Source: Acidilobaceae archaeon
Lineage (GTDB): Archaea > Thermoproteota > Thermoprotei_A > Sulfolobales > Acidilobaceae
Direction of reading: 5' to 3'
DNA length: 7,389 bases
NCBI GenBank assembly: GCA_026985385.1
Contig: JALSQM010000129.1
Coordinates: forward strand, 1 to 7,389
Under the pieces are notes generated by a model that saw nothing but the letters and a program-made list of their open reading frames with translations, did no database searches and was not told the DNA's origin. Position 1 is the first letter of the stretch; each line of letters opens with the position of its first letter. The translations under genes were made by a program, and so were the position numbers. This document shows positions 1-5,280 of this stretch, in pieces.

Positions 1-151
1 TGGGTGAGGTGTTAGTCTCCGGGGGAGTGCCGGCACTAGGAGGGGCGGGTCGTGGAGGACCACTTCTTCACTGGGATCCCTTCTCGGTGGACCGGGCAGG
101 GGCTCCGTCATCCCCGCCTGGGCTGTAGGGTTGGGTGGGGCCTTATTGCGC
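1..151. other. left-edge stretch, no gene assigned
   Basis: This is sequence beyond the stop of the CPHC protein gene. Two short frames run off the left edge. One is a minus-strand frame from an ATG at 109-111 (37 codons, Pro-rich, two AGA codons where the neighbours use AGG). The other is a plus-strand frame ending in TAG near 127-129. Both may simply be open because the DNA is G+C-rich. On the minus strand the stretch is C/A-rich and T-poor (8 T in the 60 bases at 1-60), like the trailers behind the two large plus-strand genes, so it may be the 3' trailer of the neighbouring gene. Nothing firmer can be said. Confidence 0.3.
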
Positions 152-1267
152 TTAGCGGCCTTTGAGGACGGTGTTCACCCACTCGGCGAACTCGCTGGCG
201 CTCATCTCGCCGGCCCTATAGGCTGGTGAAGCGCCTCCGCCGGGGAACACTATTATCGAGGGTGTCGGCAGGCCTCCAGCGGCGTTCAGGCCTGCAGCTG
301 ATGCAACGTAGTTTATTGCCTCCTCCATCATGGGGTTCGAGAGGCCCATGGAGCCGCTGAATATCACCGCGTATATCCTGGCTCTAACCATGCCTCTAGC
401 CTCTAGTAGGTTGGGCCAGAAGCGCTGGCAGTGGGGGCAGTACTTGTTTAGTATCACAACAACCGAGGGGCCCTTGGTTGCGTTCTCGAGCTCCCCGAGG
501 CTGACGGGGCTCAGGGAGTGGCTCCCGAGTAGGTAGAAGCCGTCCGCGCAGAGGCGCAGGTCGCTTGAGACGAGGGGCTCGCAGAACGATGAGGGGGAGA
601 GCTTCTCCTGCAGGAGGGCGCCCTGCGAGGGCTTGTAGTCTTCGAGGGCCAGCTTGAGGGAGATCCTGCTGGTGAGGTTGCCGGAGTGGAGGGAGGCGGT
701 AGTGTTAACCTCTAGGGCTACCCCGTTAGACTCGTTGTAGACACCCCTAAAGGAGACCTCGTAGCCGGGCCCCCGGGCCTCGCCCTCGTAGACTACAGCC
801 CCCCAGCCCCTCCACGTGGTCCTACCGGTCAGGCTCAACTTGAGGCAGACTCCCCCCAGGGGGGTAACGACGGGCACCACCACATCGCCCGCACCCAGGT
901 AGGCTTTAGGGATGGCTAGGAGCCCGTATGGCACGCTGCCCGTTGAGCTCTTCCCCCCACTCGTGAGGTTAGCGCTGAGAAGGTAGTCGCCCGAGAACCC
1001 CGTAACCTCAATGCGCTCAACGTAGCTGGCCCTCGTGAGGTTGAGGGTCCCATTAACGGGGCTCCAGATCGCCCAGCTAATATTGTATTCGAGTACATCA
1101 CCAGCGTGGAGGCCCAGCTCCACGCTCCCCGGCGTAGCCGAGGATGTTGAGGCGGCCGTAGCAGGCCCCGTAGCCCCCCCGCCACGCCTATGGGCAAGGA
1201 GAGCCCCCGCAGAGGCCCCTACAACAATAACTACTACAACAATCGCAAGCGCGAGCCTACCCTGCAA
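152..1267 (-). CDS. membrane-anchored exported protein with C-terminal thioredoxin-like (CPHC) domain
   Basis: The 371-residue protein probably sits outside the membrane and acts in thiol-disulfide exchange. Residues about 5-26 form one hydrophobic segment (signal peptide or N-terminal anchor) followed by HRR and then a Gly/Ser/Thr/Ala-rich linker to about residue 48. Residues 50-220 look beta-rich and match no family I recognise. They carry most of the eight N-X-S/T sequons (N62, N72, N76, N100, N178, N188, N197, N262), which suggests a glycosylated surface protein. Residues 262-371 fit a thioredoxin fold: a hydrophobic strand, then KYCPHCQRFWP with the CPHC pair at C277/C280, and a likely cis-proline loop at LPTPS (333-337). 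C229 and C240 could form a second disulfide. The start is TTG at 1267, with GGTG seven bases upstream and a TATA box about 36 bases away. The fold and topology are fairly secure. Whether it is an oxidase, reductase or isomerase is not known. Confidence 0.8.
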   Translation of the reverse strand: MQGRLALAIVVVVIVVGASAGALLAHRRGGGATGPATAASTSSATPGSVELGLHAGDVLEYNISWAIWSPVNGTLNLTRASYVERIEVTGFSGDYLLSANLTSGGKSSTGSVPYGLLAIPKAYLGAGDVVVPVVTPLGGVCLKLSLTGRTTWRGWGAVVYEGEARGPGYEVSFRGVYNESNGVALEVNTTASLHSGNLTSRISLKLALEDYKPSQGALLQEKLSPSSFCEPLVSSDLRLCADGFYLLGSHSLSPVSLGELENATKGPSVVVILNKYCPHCQRFWPNLLEARGMVRARIYAVIFSGSMGLSNPMMEEAINYVASAAGLNAAGGLPTPSIIVFPGGGASPAYRAGEMSASEFAEWVNTVLKGR

Positions 1268-1274
1268 ACCCGAG

Positions 1275-1278
1275 CACC
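1275..1278 (-). promoter_or_regulatory. GGTG ribosome-binding site
   Basis: Read on the minus strand this is GGTG, seven bases before the TTG at 1267. It complements the conserved CACC near the 3' end of archaeal 16S rRNA. It supports TTG as the start, because no ATG or GTG lies nearby in frame. Confidence 0.5.
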
Positions 1279-1298
1279 GCCGCTACCCGCCCTCCCAG

Positions 1299-1308
1299 CC
1301 TTAAAATG
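1299..1308 (-). promoter_or_regulatory. TATA box for the CPHC protein gene
   Basis: On the minus strand this reads CATTTTAAGG in G+C-rich surroundings. Its centre (about 1303) places the transcript start near 1277, giving a leader of roughly 10 bases that includes the GGTG motif. Confidence 0.5.
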
Positions 1309-1356
1309 GGGGAGGAAGCCGCTGGGGCCCTAGCGTCACGCGGGGCAGCGGGGCCT

Positions 1357-2391
1357 CTAGCCCCCCTTCAGCACCCTCGAGGCTATGAAGTCTAGGAGGA
1401 CCTCCCTAGCGCCCTCCCCGATGTCTAGGGCCCTCGAGTCCCTCGAAAGCCTCTCGGTCAGGCTCCAGCGCGAGAGGCCCCTACCGCCCATGAGCTGCGT
1501 TGCGATCCACGAAGCCCTCTGCGCGAGCCTGGCCCCGAGGACCTTCGCCATAGCCGCCTTGAGGGGGTCAACCCGGCAGTCGGAGGCCTCGGAGGCCGCC
1601 TCCCTGATGAGGGCCTCGAGGGCCCTAGCCTCTAGGGCGACCTCGGCCAGCATCCACCTCGGCCCCTGGTAATCGGCGAGGGGCTTCCCGAAGACCTTAT
1701 GCTCGAGGCTCCACCTAACAGCCGCCTCGAGGGCCCCCTCAGCTATGCCGAGGCCTATCGCGGCGTACCCAAGCCTCCCAAGGTTTATCGCCTCCAGGGC
1801 CTCCCTCAGGCCCTTACCCGGGGTCCCCGCCTCCACGGCCTCCGCGGCTCTATACTCGACCCTCGCAACCCCGGCCCCCCTCAGGGTCGTTAGGTCGAGG
1901 GGCTCCACCATAATCGAGTCGCTCCTCTCCGCTAGGTAGAGGGTAGGCCCCCCGGGCCCCCTGGCGAGCACCAGGAAGTACCTGGCGTAGAGGGCGTTAC
2001 TAGTGAACACCTTAACCCCGCTAACGAGGTAGCGCCCCCCGCCGCCCGGCTCCGCCCTAGTCTCTAGGTTACCCAGCACATCAGTGCCGCCGCCCGGCTC
2101 CGTTATACTAACAGCCACTATCCCCGGCTCGCCGACGAGGCCCCTAACCCTGCACCAGGCGGTGCCGTGTATCAATATCAAGTGGCCCACCGCCGGCGAG
2201 GACCTGCTAGCAAGCCTCACCGCCTCGAGGAGGCTAGCCGGGGATCCCAGGTCGAAGGCCCCCTCCTCCCTGAGCCTCTCCAGGAAGCCGTCTGGAACCC
2301 TGTTCTCCCTATCAATAGAGCCCGCTATACCAGGCAGCTCACCTAGGAGTAGACCCCTCAGACCCGCGGGTACACTACCCAACTCGGGCAT
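1357..2391 (-). CDS. acyl-CoA dehydrogenase family protein
   Basis: This is a flavoprotein expected to oxidise acyl-CoA to 2-enoyl-CoA in the cytoplasm, passing electrons to an electron-transfer flavoprotein not encoded here. Numbering from a possible GTG at 2415 (352 residues), the family signatures are: DRENRVP at 35-41 in the N-terminal helical domain; ITEPGGGTD at 104-112, the FAD/substrate motif of the beta domain; HKVFGKPLADYQ at 239-250; QLMGGRGLS at 307-315; and IGEG at 332-335, where E334 aligns with the catalytic base of medium-chain enzymes. It is shorter than the usual 380 or so residues, mainly at the N-terminus. I prefer ATG at 2391 (344 residues), because the TATA box at 2431-2440 predicts a transcript start near 2409, downstream of the GTG at 2415. 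GTG at 2400 is a third option. The chain-length substrate cannot be read from sequence. The start is uncertain, the family is not. Confidence 0.88.
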   Translation of the reverse strand: MPELGSVPAGLRGLLLGELPGIAGSIDRENRVPDGFLERLREEGAFDLGSPASLLEAVRLASRSSPAVGHLILIHGTAWCRVRGLVGEPGIVAVSITEPGGGTDVLGNLETRAEPGGGGRYLVSGVKVFTSNALYARYFLVLARGPGGPTLYLAERSDSIMVEPLDLTTLRGAGVARVEYRAAEAVEAGTPGKGLREALEAINLGRLGYAAIGLGIAEGALEAAVRWSLEHKVFGKPLADYQGPRWMLAEVALEARALEALIREAASEASDCRVDPLKAAMAKVLGARLAQRASWIATQLMGGRGLSRWSLTERLSRDSRALDIGEGAREVLLDFIASRVLKGG

Positions 2392-2430
2392 ACAAGCCAC
2401 GCCCTCGAGACCCACTAGCCGGGCGGTCTA

Positions 2431-2440
2431 CCATTAAACC
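2431..2440. promoter_or_regulatory. A/T element, candidate TATA box in both directions
   Basis: CCATTAAACC (GGTTTAATGG on the other strand) is the only A/T block of this kind between the acyl-CoA dehydrogenase and the tRNA. With a spacing of about 26 bases it predicts minus-strand transcription from about 2409 and plus-strand transcription from about 2462, ten bases before the tRNA. A second small A/T run, AGTATAGAC near 2454-2462, is too close to the tRNA to serve it in the usual way. Confidence 0.45.
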
Positions 2441-2471
2441 CTCAGAAGCCCCCAGTATAGACCCCGGGACT

Positions 2472-2559
2472 GCGGGGGTGCCCGAGCCCGGCCAAAGGGG
2501 GCGGGCTCAAGACCCGTTGGCGTAGGCCTGCGTGGGTTCAAATCCCACCCCCCGCACCA
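2472..2559 (+). tRNA. tRNA-Leu (anticodon CAA)
   Basis: The acceptor arm GCGGGGG (2472-2478) pairs with CCCCCGC (2549-2555). The discriminator is A2556 and CCA is encoded at 2557-2559. The anticodon stem 2501-2505/2513-2517 closes the seven-base loop CTCAAGA, giving anticodon CAA at 2508-2510, which reads UUG. The T arm is GTGGG-TTCAAAT-CCCAC (2532-2548). The long variable arm between the anticodon and T stems is type II, as expected for leucine. No intron is present: the anticodon loop has the normal seven bases. A small closing G-T pair (2501/2517) is the only departure from perfect stems. Its likely promoter is the A/T element about 35 bases upstream, and the hairpin after the CCA may end the transcript. 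Confidence 0.95.
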
Positions 2560-2565
2560 ATCGCT

Positions 2566-2583
2566 TCCCTCTCCGGAGAAGGG
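2566..2583. terminator. hairpin between convergent tRNA-Leu and osmC-like gene
   Basis: The palindrome TCTCCGGAGA (2570-2579) is extended by partial pairing of the flanking TCC/GGG after one C-A mismatch. It fills most of the 28-base gap between the tRNA CCA and the stop of the OsmC-like gene, and being symmetric it could act on both transcripts. There is no long T run, so it is only a candidate. Confidence 0.3.
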
Positions 2584-2587
2584 GCCG

Positions 2588-3055
2588 CTAGGAGAGCTTA
2601 ACCTCGGGGACTACCACTTCCTCGACGTTACCTTTGATCGCCTTGCTTATCAGGCAGTACTTGTGGGCCAGCTCTATAAGCCTTGACGCCCTCTTCTCGT
2701 CCGCTTCTTCTAGGTGTAGGTTTATGTTAACAATAAACCTCTCAAACTTGAATCCCCCCTCCTCCTCGTCAATTGCTAGTATAGGCTTTACTCTAACATG
2801 TAGGCTCCTCATTTTAACCTTCATCCTCTCCGCTATCTCGGCCATAGTAGTTATCCAGCAGGCCGCCAGAGCGGCTGGGAACACCTGCTCAGGCCACGTG
2901 ACTCCCGGGGGCGCGTTGAAGGGCGGGACTGAGAGGGGGTTGTCGACCTCTATATGGAGGTCGCGGATCCTGACACGTGTGCGGCCGTCGCCAAGCCACT
3001 CGGACTCGGCTGCCAATAGCTCTCCGACGGCATCAAAGTCTATCCCATCCTGCAA
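2588..3055 (-). CDS. OsmC/Ohr family protein
   Basis: OsmC/Ohr proteins are cytoplasmic thiol peroxidases that reduce organic hydroperoxides. Numbering from TTG at 3055 (155 residues), the features are: an N-terminal beta meander holding WLGDGRTRVRI (20-30) and IEVDNP (35-40); the central helix PEQVFPAALAAC (55-66) with the conserved Glu E56 and cysteine C66; a long basic-acidic beta stretch; and the C-terminal HKYCLISKAI (131-140) with the second cysteine C134. C66 and C134 are the expected catalytic pair. The frame is open upstream to a TTG at 3142 (184 residues), with an ATG at 3115. The extra residues are Ser/Gly-rich and unlike the family, whereas TTG 3055 has GGTGGTG five bases before it and a TATA-like box 39 bases away. 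The gene is a single unit, convergent with tRNA-Leu and divergent from the next gene. The natural substrate is unknown. Confidence 0.85.
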   Translation of the reverse strand: MQDGIDFDAVGELLAAESEWLGDGRTRVRIRDLHIEVDNPLSVPPFNAPPGVTWPEQVFPAALAACWITTMAEIAERMKVKMRSLHVRVKPILAIDEEEGGFKFERFIVNINLHLEEADEKRASRLIELAHKYCLISKAIKGNVEEVVVPEVKLS

Positions 3056-3060
3056 GGTAG

Positions 3061-3069
3061 CACCACCAC
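3061..3069 (-). promoter_or_regulatory. GGTG-type ribosome-binding site that decides the start
   Basis: On the minus strand this reads GTGGTGGTG, ending five bases before the TTG at 3055. This tandem match to the anti-Shine-Dalgarno core is the main reason to prefer the 155-residue form of the OsmC-like protein over the longer reading. Confidence 0.5.
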
Positions 3070-3090
3070 GGCTCGAGCCGGTCGAGGAGG

Positions 3091-3097
3091 CTAAAGA
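3091..3097 (-). promoter_or_regulatory. TATA-like box for the osmC-like gene
   Basis: On the minus strand this reads TCTTTAG. It lies about 39 bases before the TTG at 3055 and predicts a transcript start near 3068 with a leader of about 13 bases, the same geometry as the peroxiredoxin and OB-fold genes. Confidence 0.4.
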
Positions 3098-3170
3098 TCC
3101 CTGGCAAACAGGCATTAGAGACGGGTGAAACCTGAACTCCAATAAGGGCCGAGCCCGGGTGATACCCTCG

Positions 3171-3179
3171 TCATATTCC
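3171..3179 (+). promoter_or_regulatory. weak TATA-like box for the small protein gene
   Basis: TCATATTCC is the only A/T-leaning block shortly upstream of the small plus-strand gene and would start a transcript near 3201. It is a poor match to a TATA box and is listed mainly for completeness. Confidence 0.22.
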
Positions 3180-3208
3180 CGCTCAGCCTCCTTCCCCGCG
3201 GGGGCCGC

Positions 3209-3496
3209 GTGATCTCAAGGGTGCCTCCGGTGAGTGGGTCCTCGGCTCTTGAGAGGGGCGTGGCCGGCTTCTCGTTCATAGCGGTCGACGAGTTGGGGGT
3301 CCACGTTGCCCCGCCGCTTAGCGCTGTGGAGGAGGAGCGCGTTGAGGGGCTGGTGAGGTTCCTAGTCAAGGTCATAGAGGCCCTGGAGAGGGCGGGTGCT
3401 AGGGGTGTGAGGCTCGAGCTAGACTGGGATGGGGGCATGGTGATAGTGAGGAAGGGGAGGGACGGAGTCTACGGGGTCTACGCCAGGCCCCGCTAG
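3209..3496 (+). CDS. small protein of unknown function
   Basis: The 95-residue product matches nothing I can name. Residues about 20-35 suggest a beta pair (FSFIAVDELGVHVAPP). Residues 38-64 form one long amphipathic helix rich in Glu, Arg and Val. Residues 66-94 give two or three strands (VRLELDW, GMVIVRK, YGVYARP). The beta-beta-alpha-beta-beta order resembles the small Roadblock/LC7 fold, but it is shorter than usual and this is only a topology guess. There is no signal peptide or membrane segment. It is judged coding because its codon use is typical here (AGG arginines) while the opposite frame gives a Ser/Thr/Pro-rich shadow. A stop at 3143 and no earlier in-frame start leave GTG 3209. 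GTG 3230 is an alternative, with GGTG six bases before it. Its stop codon overlaps that of the convergent OB-fold gene. Confidence 0.6.
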   Translation: MISRVPPVSGSSALERGVAGFSFIAVDELGVHVAPPLSAVEEERVEGLVRFLVKVIEALERAGARGVRLELDWDGGMVIVRKGRDGVYGVYARPR

Positions 3497-3837
3497 CACA
3501 CCCTCTCCCCGGGCCTGGCAGCCCCGGGATCCCAGGGGGCCAGGGGGACGGGTTTCCCGTCCTCCCCGCATGTGGCTAGGATCATGCCCTGGCTCTCGAG
3601 GCCGGCCATCCTCTTGGGTTTAAGGTTCGCGACAACGACGACCATCTTACCCACGAAGTCCTCGGGCTTGTACCACTTAGCGAGCCCCGCCAGTACCTGC
3701 CTCCTCTCACCGCCCAGGTCGACGACCAGCCTTATGAGCTTCCTACTCCCCGGGACGGGGCCCGCCTCGACTACCTTGCCGACGCGGAGATCCACCTTCT
3801 TGAACTCATCGATGGTTATGTAGCCCTCACCAGACAA
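3493..3837 (-). CDS. tRNA-binding OB-fold protein (MetRS beta subunit/Trbp111-like)
   Basis: This is a free-standing tRNA-binding domain of the EMAP II/Trbp111/CsaA type. In many archaea such a domain is the separately encoded beta subunit of methionyl-tRNA synthetase and strengthens tRNA binding as a dimer. Numbering from a GTG at 3846 (117 residues), the OB-fold signatures are: DEFKKVDLRVGKVVEAGPVP (13-32), with the strand and loop that contact tRNA; SRKLIRLVVDLG (34-45); RQVLAGLAKWYKPEDFVGK (49-67); and VANLKPKRMAGLESQGMILA (72-91), the classic second half ending in the S-Q/E-G-M motif. The length is normal for a stand-alone subunit. The preferred start is TTG at 3837 (114 residues), because GGTG lies six bases before it and the TATA box is 40 bases away. 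No MetRS catalytic gene is in view, so a general tRNA chaperone remains possible. Confidence 0.85.
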   Translation of the reverse strand: MSGEGYITIDEFKKVDLRVGKVVEAGPVPGSRKLIRLVVDLGGERRQVLAGLAKWYKPEDFVGKMVVVVANLKPKRMAGLESQGMILATCGEDGKPVPLAPWDPGAARPGERVC

Positions 3838-3873
3838 GCCCGTCACCAGCCACTCGCAAGGCCTCCAGGAGGG

Positions 3874-3880
3874 CTTTAAG
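3874..3880 (-). promoter_or_regulatory. TATA box for the OB-fold gene
   Basis: On the minus strand this reads CTTAAAG. The predicted transcript start is near 3851, leaving a leader of about 14 bases with GGTG at 3844-3847 before TTG 3837. Confidence 0.42.
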
Positions 3881-3981
3881 CACTGGGGAGACAGAGCCCC
3901 CTCCTAGGGCTCATGGATCTAGGGAACCACGCCGCCCACGCGGGATCCCTAGCCTACCCCTATTACTCCCCGACTACCCTC

Positions 3982-4040
3982 AGCCCCCCGGGGGCTATGG
4001 GGAGCCCAGGCGACAGTGAGCCCCCGGAGCCCCTGGGGGC
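3982..4040. repeat. two G+C-rich hairpins upstream of the peroxiredoxin
   Basis: The first inverted repeat is AGCCCCC (3982-3988) with GGGGGCT (3990-3996), one base apart. The second is GCCCCC (4020-4025) with GGGGGC (4035-4040) around a nine-base loop. They lie in the 260-base gap between the divergent OB-fold and peroxiredoxin promoters. No convincing gene is present in this gap: a 67-codon plus frame from ATG 3913 is Pro/Ser-rich and overlaps the peroxiredoxin TATA box. The hairpins could be cruciform or protein-binding sites, or chance in G+C-rich DNA. Confidence 0.35.
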
Positions 4041-4100
4041 CGTGATCTCTTCAGCCTTGTCCGAGCCCTCTCCCTCCTTCCCCCAGGGCATATACTATAG

Positions 4101-4110
4101 CTATATATAT
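4101..4110 (+). promoter_or_regulatory. TATA box of the peroxiredoxin gene
   Basis: CTATATATAT is a strong A/T block, with TATACTATAG just before it, in G+C-rich flanks. The predicted transcript start is near 4132, giving a leader of about 14 bases that contains GGTG (4135-4138). It is the best-looking promoter in the window and suggests high expression. Confidence 0.65.
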
Positions 4111-4145
4111 TGGTAACTGTTACTACCTGAAAGCGGTGCCGAGCC

Positions 4146-4850
4146 TTGCCAGGCGAGATACCTCTCATCGGCGAGAAGTTCCCCGAGATTGAGGTCGTGA
4201 CCACGCATGGCCCCATGAAGCTGCCGGACGCCTTCAGCGGAAAGTGGTTCGTCCTCTTCAGCCACCCAGCGGACTTCACTCCAGTGTGCACGACCGAGTT
4301 CGTAGCGTTCGCTAAGAGGTATGAGGACTTCAAGAAGCTCAACACGGAGCTTATAGGGCTCAGCGTCGACAGCACCTATAGCCACCTGAAGTGGACGGAG
4401 TGGATAAAGGAGAAGCTTGGAGTCGAGATACCCTTCCCGATAATAGCGGATCCCCAGGGCTACGTGGCTAAGAAGCTCGGCTTAATACACGCGGAGAGCA
4501 GCACCCACACCGTGAGGGCCGTATTCATAGTCGACCCAAAGGGCGTCATAAGGGCCATACTCTACTACCCCCTAGAGCTTGGGAGGCTCATAGACGAGAT
4601 ACTAAGGATGGTCGTCGCCCTACAGACCGCCGACAAGTACGGCGCAGCTATACCGGCTAACTGGCCTAAGAACGAGCTGATAGGGGACAGGATAATAGTG
4701 CCCCCCGCAAGCACGGTGAGCGAGATAGAGGACAGGCTCAAGAACTACGAGTGCTTCGACTGGTGGTTCTGCCACAAGGAGGCCGGGAAGGAGGAGGTCG
4801 AAACAGCCCTAGCATTCCTCGAGAGGGCTAGTAAAGGCATGACAAGCTAA
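4146..4850 (+). CDS. peroxiredoxin, archaeal Prx6/1-Cys-type with C-terminal cysteine pair
   Basis: This is a cytoplasmic thiol peroxidase that reduces hydrogen peroxide and alkyl hydroperoxides. The 234-residue protein has the AhpC/TSA thioredoxin fold first. PADFTPVCTTEF (41-52) holds the catalytic P41, T45 and peroxidatic C48. SVDSTYSHLKW follows at 73-83. HTVR (121-124) places the conserved active-site R124. The C-terminal Prx domain holds YECFDWWFC (201-209), whose cysteines C203 and C209 match the resolving pair of the Aeropyrum pernix enzyme. By family knowledge such proteins form decamers and use the C-terminal Cys to recycle C48. The start is TTG at 4146 (PGEIPLIGE follows, as in relatives), with GGTG seven bases upstream and a strong TATA box 40 bases upstream. 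The gene is a single transcription unit, and an A/C-rich trailer follows the TAA. Confidence 0.95.
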   Translation: MPGEIPLIGEKFPEIEVVTTHGPMKLPDAFSGKWFVLFSHPADFTPVCTTEFVAFAKRYEDFKKLNTELIGLSVDSTYSHLKWTEWIKEKLGVEIPFPIIADPQGYVAKKLGLIHAESSTHTVRAVFIVDPKGVIRAILYYPLELGRLIDEILRMVVALQTADKYGAAIPANWPKNELIGDRIIVPPASTVSEIEDRLKNYECFDWWFCHKEAGKEEVETALAFLERASKGMTS

Positions 4851-5003
4851 ACACGCACGCCAACACGCCAGTACACAAGCCCATACACAGACAGGCATAC
4901 CAGTACACCAGCCAGACCCACAGCAGGCTCCACCACAGCAGCCCCACGCCCCAGGGCACCGGTAACACCCGGGGCCCGCAGACACCCGAGAACCCCACGC
5001 ACT

Positions 5004-5143
5004 AGCCCGCTAGAGGAACCCAATCCAGAGCCTCTAGGACTGACTGGTAACACCTAGAGGCGCATAGAAAACACGGGGACACCGCAGGTAGTACCCTCAG
5101 ACCCCCAGAGAGCCGCCTGGAGGATCCGCGAGCCCGCTAGAGG
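5004..5143 (+). repeat. 13-bp direct repeat, two copies
   Basis: AGCCCGCTAGAGG occurs identically at 5004-5016 and 5131-5143, 127 bases apart. The core CTAGAGG also occurs at 5054-5060 and, inverted, at 5031-5037, so the block holds four related cores. The function is unknown. Confidence 0.5.
5030..5061 (+). repeat. inverted repeat, 8-bp arms
   Basis: GCCTCTAG (5030-5037) pairs perfectly with CTAGAGGC (5054-5061) around a 16-base loop that holds one copy of the GGTAACACC motif. The upstream CTAGAGG at 5010-5016 could pair with the same 5' arm, so alternative foldings are possible. Confidence 0.45.
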
Positions 5144-5153
5144 GCGCGCATCT

Positions 5154-5175
5154 ACAGGGGCCCCCTGGCCCCTGT
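5154..5175 (+). terminator. strong G+C hairpin followed by T-rich tracts
   Basis: ACAGGGGCC (5154-5162) pairs perfectly with GGCCCCTGT (5167-5175) over a four-base loop, with a further T-G pair outside. It is followed by CTCTTT, CTCTTTTT and the A/T island. The hairpin plus T tracts looks like an end of transcription for plus-strand RNA reading from the peroxiredoxin side. Crenarchaeal termination depends mainly on the T tracts, so the hairpin could instead be part of a structured RNA. Confidence 0.5.
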
Positions 5176-5190
5176 GATACCTCTTTACCT

Positions 5191-5280
5191 CTTTTTAAAA
5201 GAAAATAGGAGTTATAGTTTATTTCGTATATAAAAATAAATCTTTATATAATACGTAATTTTTATGTGAAACTTTTCTGT
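5191..5280. other. 90-bp A/T-rich island (about 82% A+T)
   Basis: By hand count only 16 of 90 bases are G or C, in a chromosome segment of about 60% G+C or more. It contains two strong TATA-like runs, GTATATAAAA (5227-5236) and CTTTATATAATAC (5242-5254), and ends at a GTGGAGG. It could be a promoter region (transcript starts near 5258 or 5275), a melting element of a replication origin, or recently acquired DNA. I find no clear origin-recognition box beside it. Confidence 0.5.

Larger units (their letters stand above)
4851..5153 (+). other. gene-free trailer and repeat block after the peroxiredoxin
   Basis: The stretch opens with an A/C-rich run: by hand count 47 of 60 bases at 4861-4920 are A or C, with only four T. 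It then changes near 4940 to G+C-rich DNA with short repeats: GGTAACACC at 4961 and 5046, AGCCCGCTAGAGG at 5004-5016 and 5131-5143, and an inverted repeat at 5030-5061. A 68-codon minus-strand frame at 4847-5053 is open, but it is Gly/Val-rich low complexity, the pattern expected antisense to A/C-rich DNA, and I do not call it a gene. Confidence 0.45.

Noticed and set aside
1..129. Partial genes at the left edge on either strand
   Set aside because: Two opposing frames are open over only about 40 codons of G+C-rich DNA. Neither has motifs, and they cannot both be real, so neither is called.
1377..1732. Frequent CTCGAG in the acyl-CoA dehydrogenase
   Set aside because: Explained by common Leu-Glu and Ser-Arg codon pairs in this codon usage.
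3115..3438. 107-codon minus-strand frame opposite the small protein
   Set aside because: Ser/Thr/Pro-rich shadow. The plus frame has the codon use and the alternating helix/strand pattern of a real protein.
3913..4116. 67-codon plus frame before the peroxiredoxin
   Set aside because: Pro/Ser-rich, has no promoter or ribosome-binding site, and ends inside the peroxiredoxin TATA region.
4847..5053. 68-codon minus-strand frame overlapping the end of the peroxiredoxin
   Set aside because: Gly/Val/Leu-rich low complexity antisense to an A/C-rich trailer; no ribosome-binding site or TATA box, and it crosses the repeat block.
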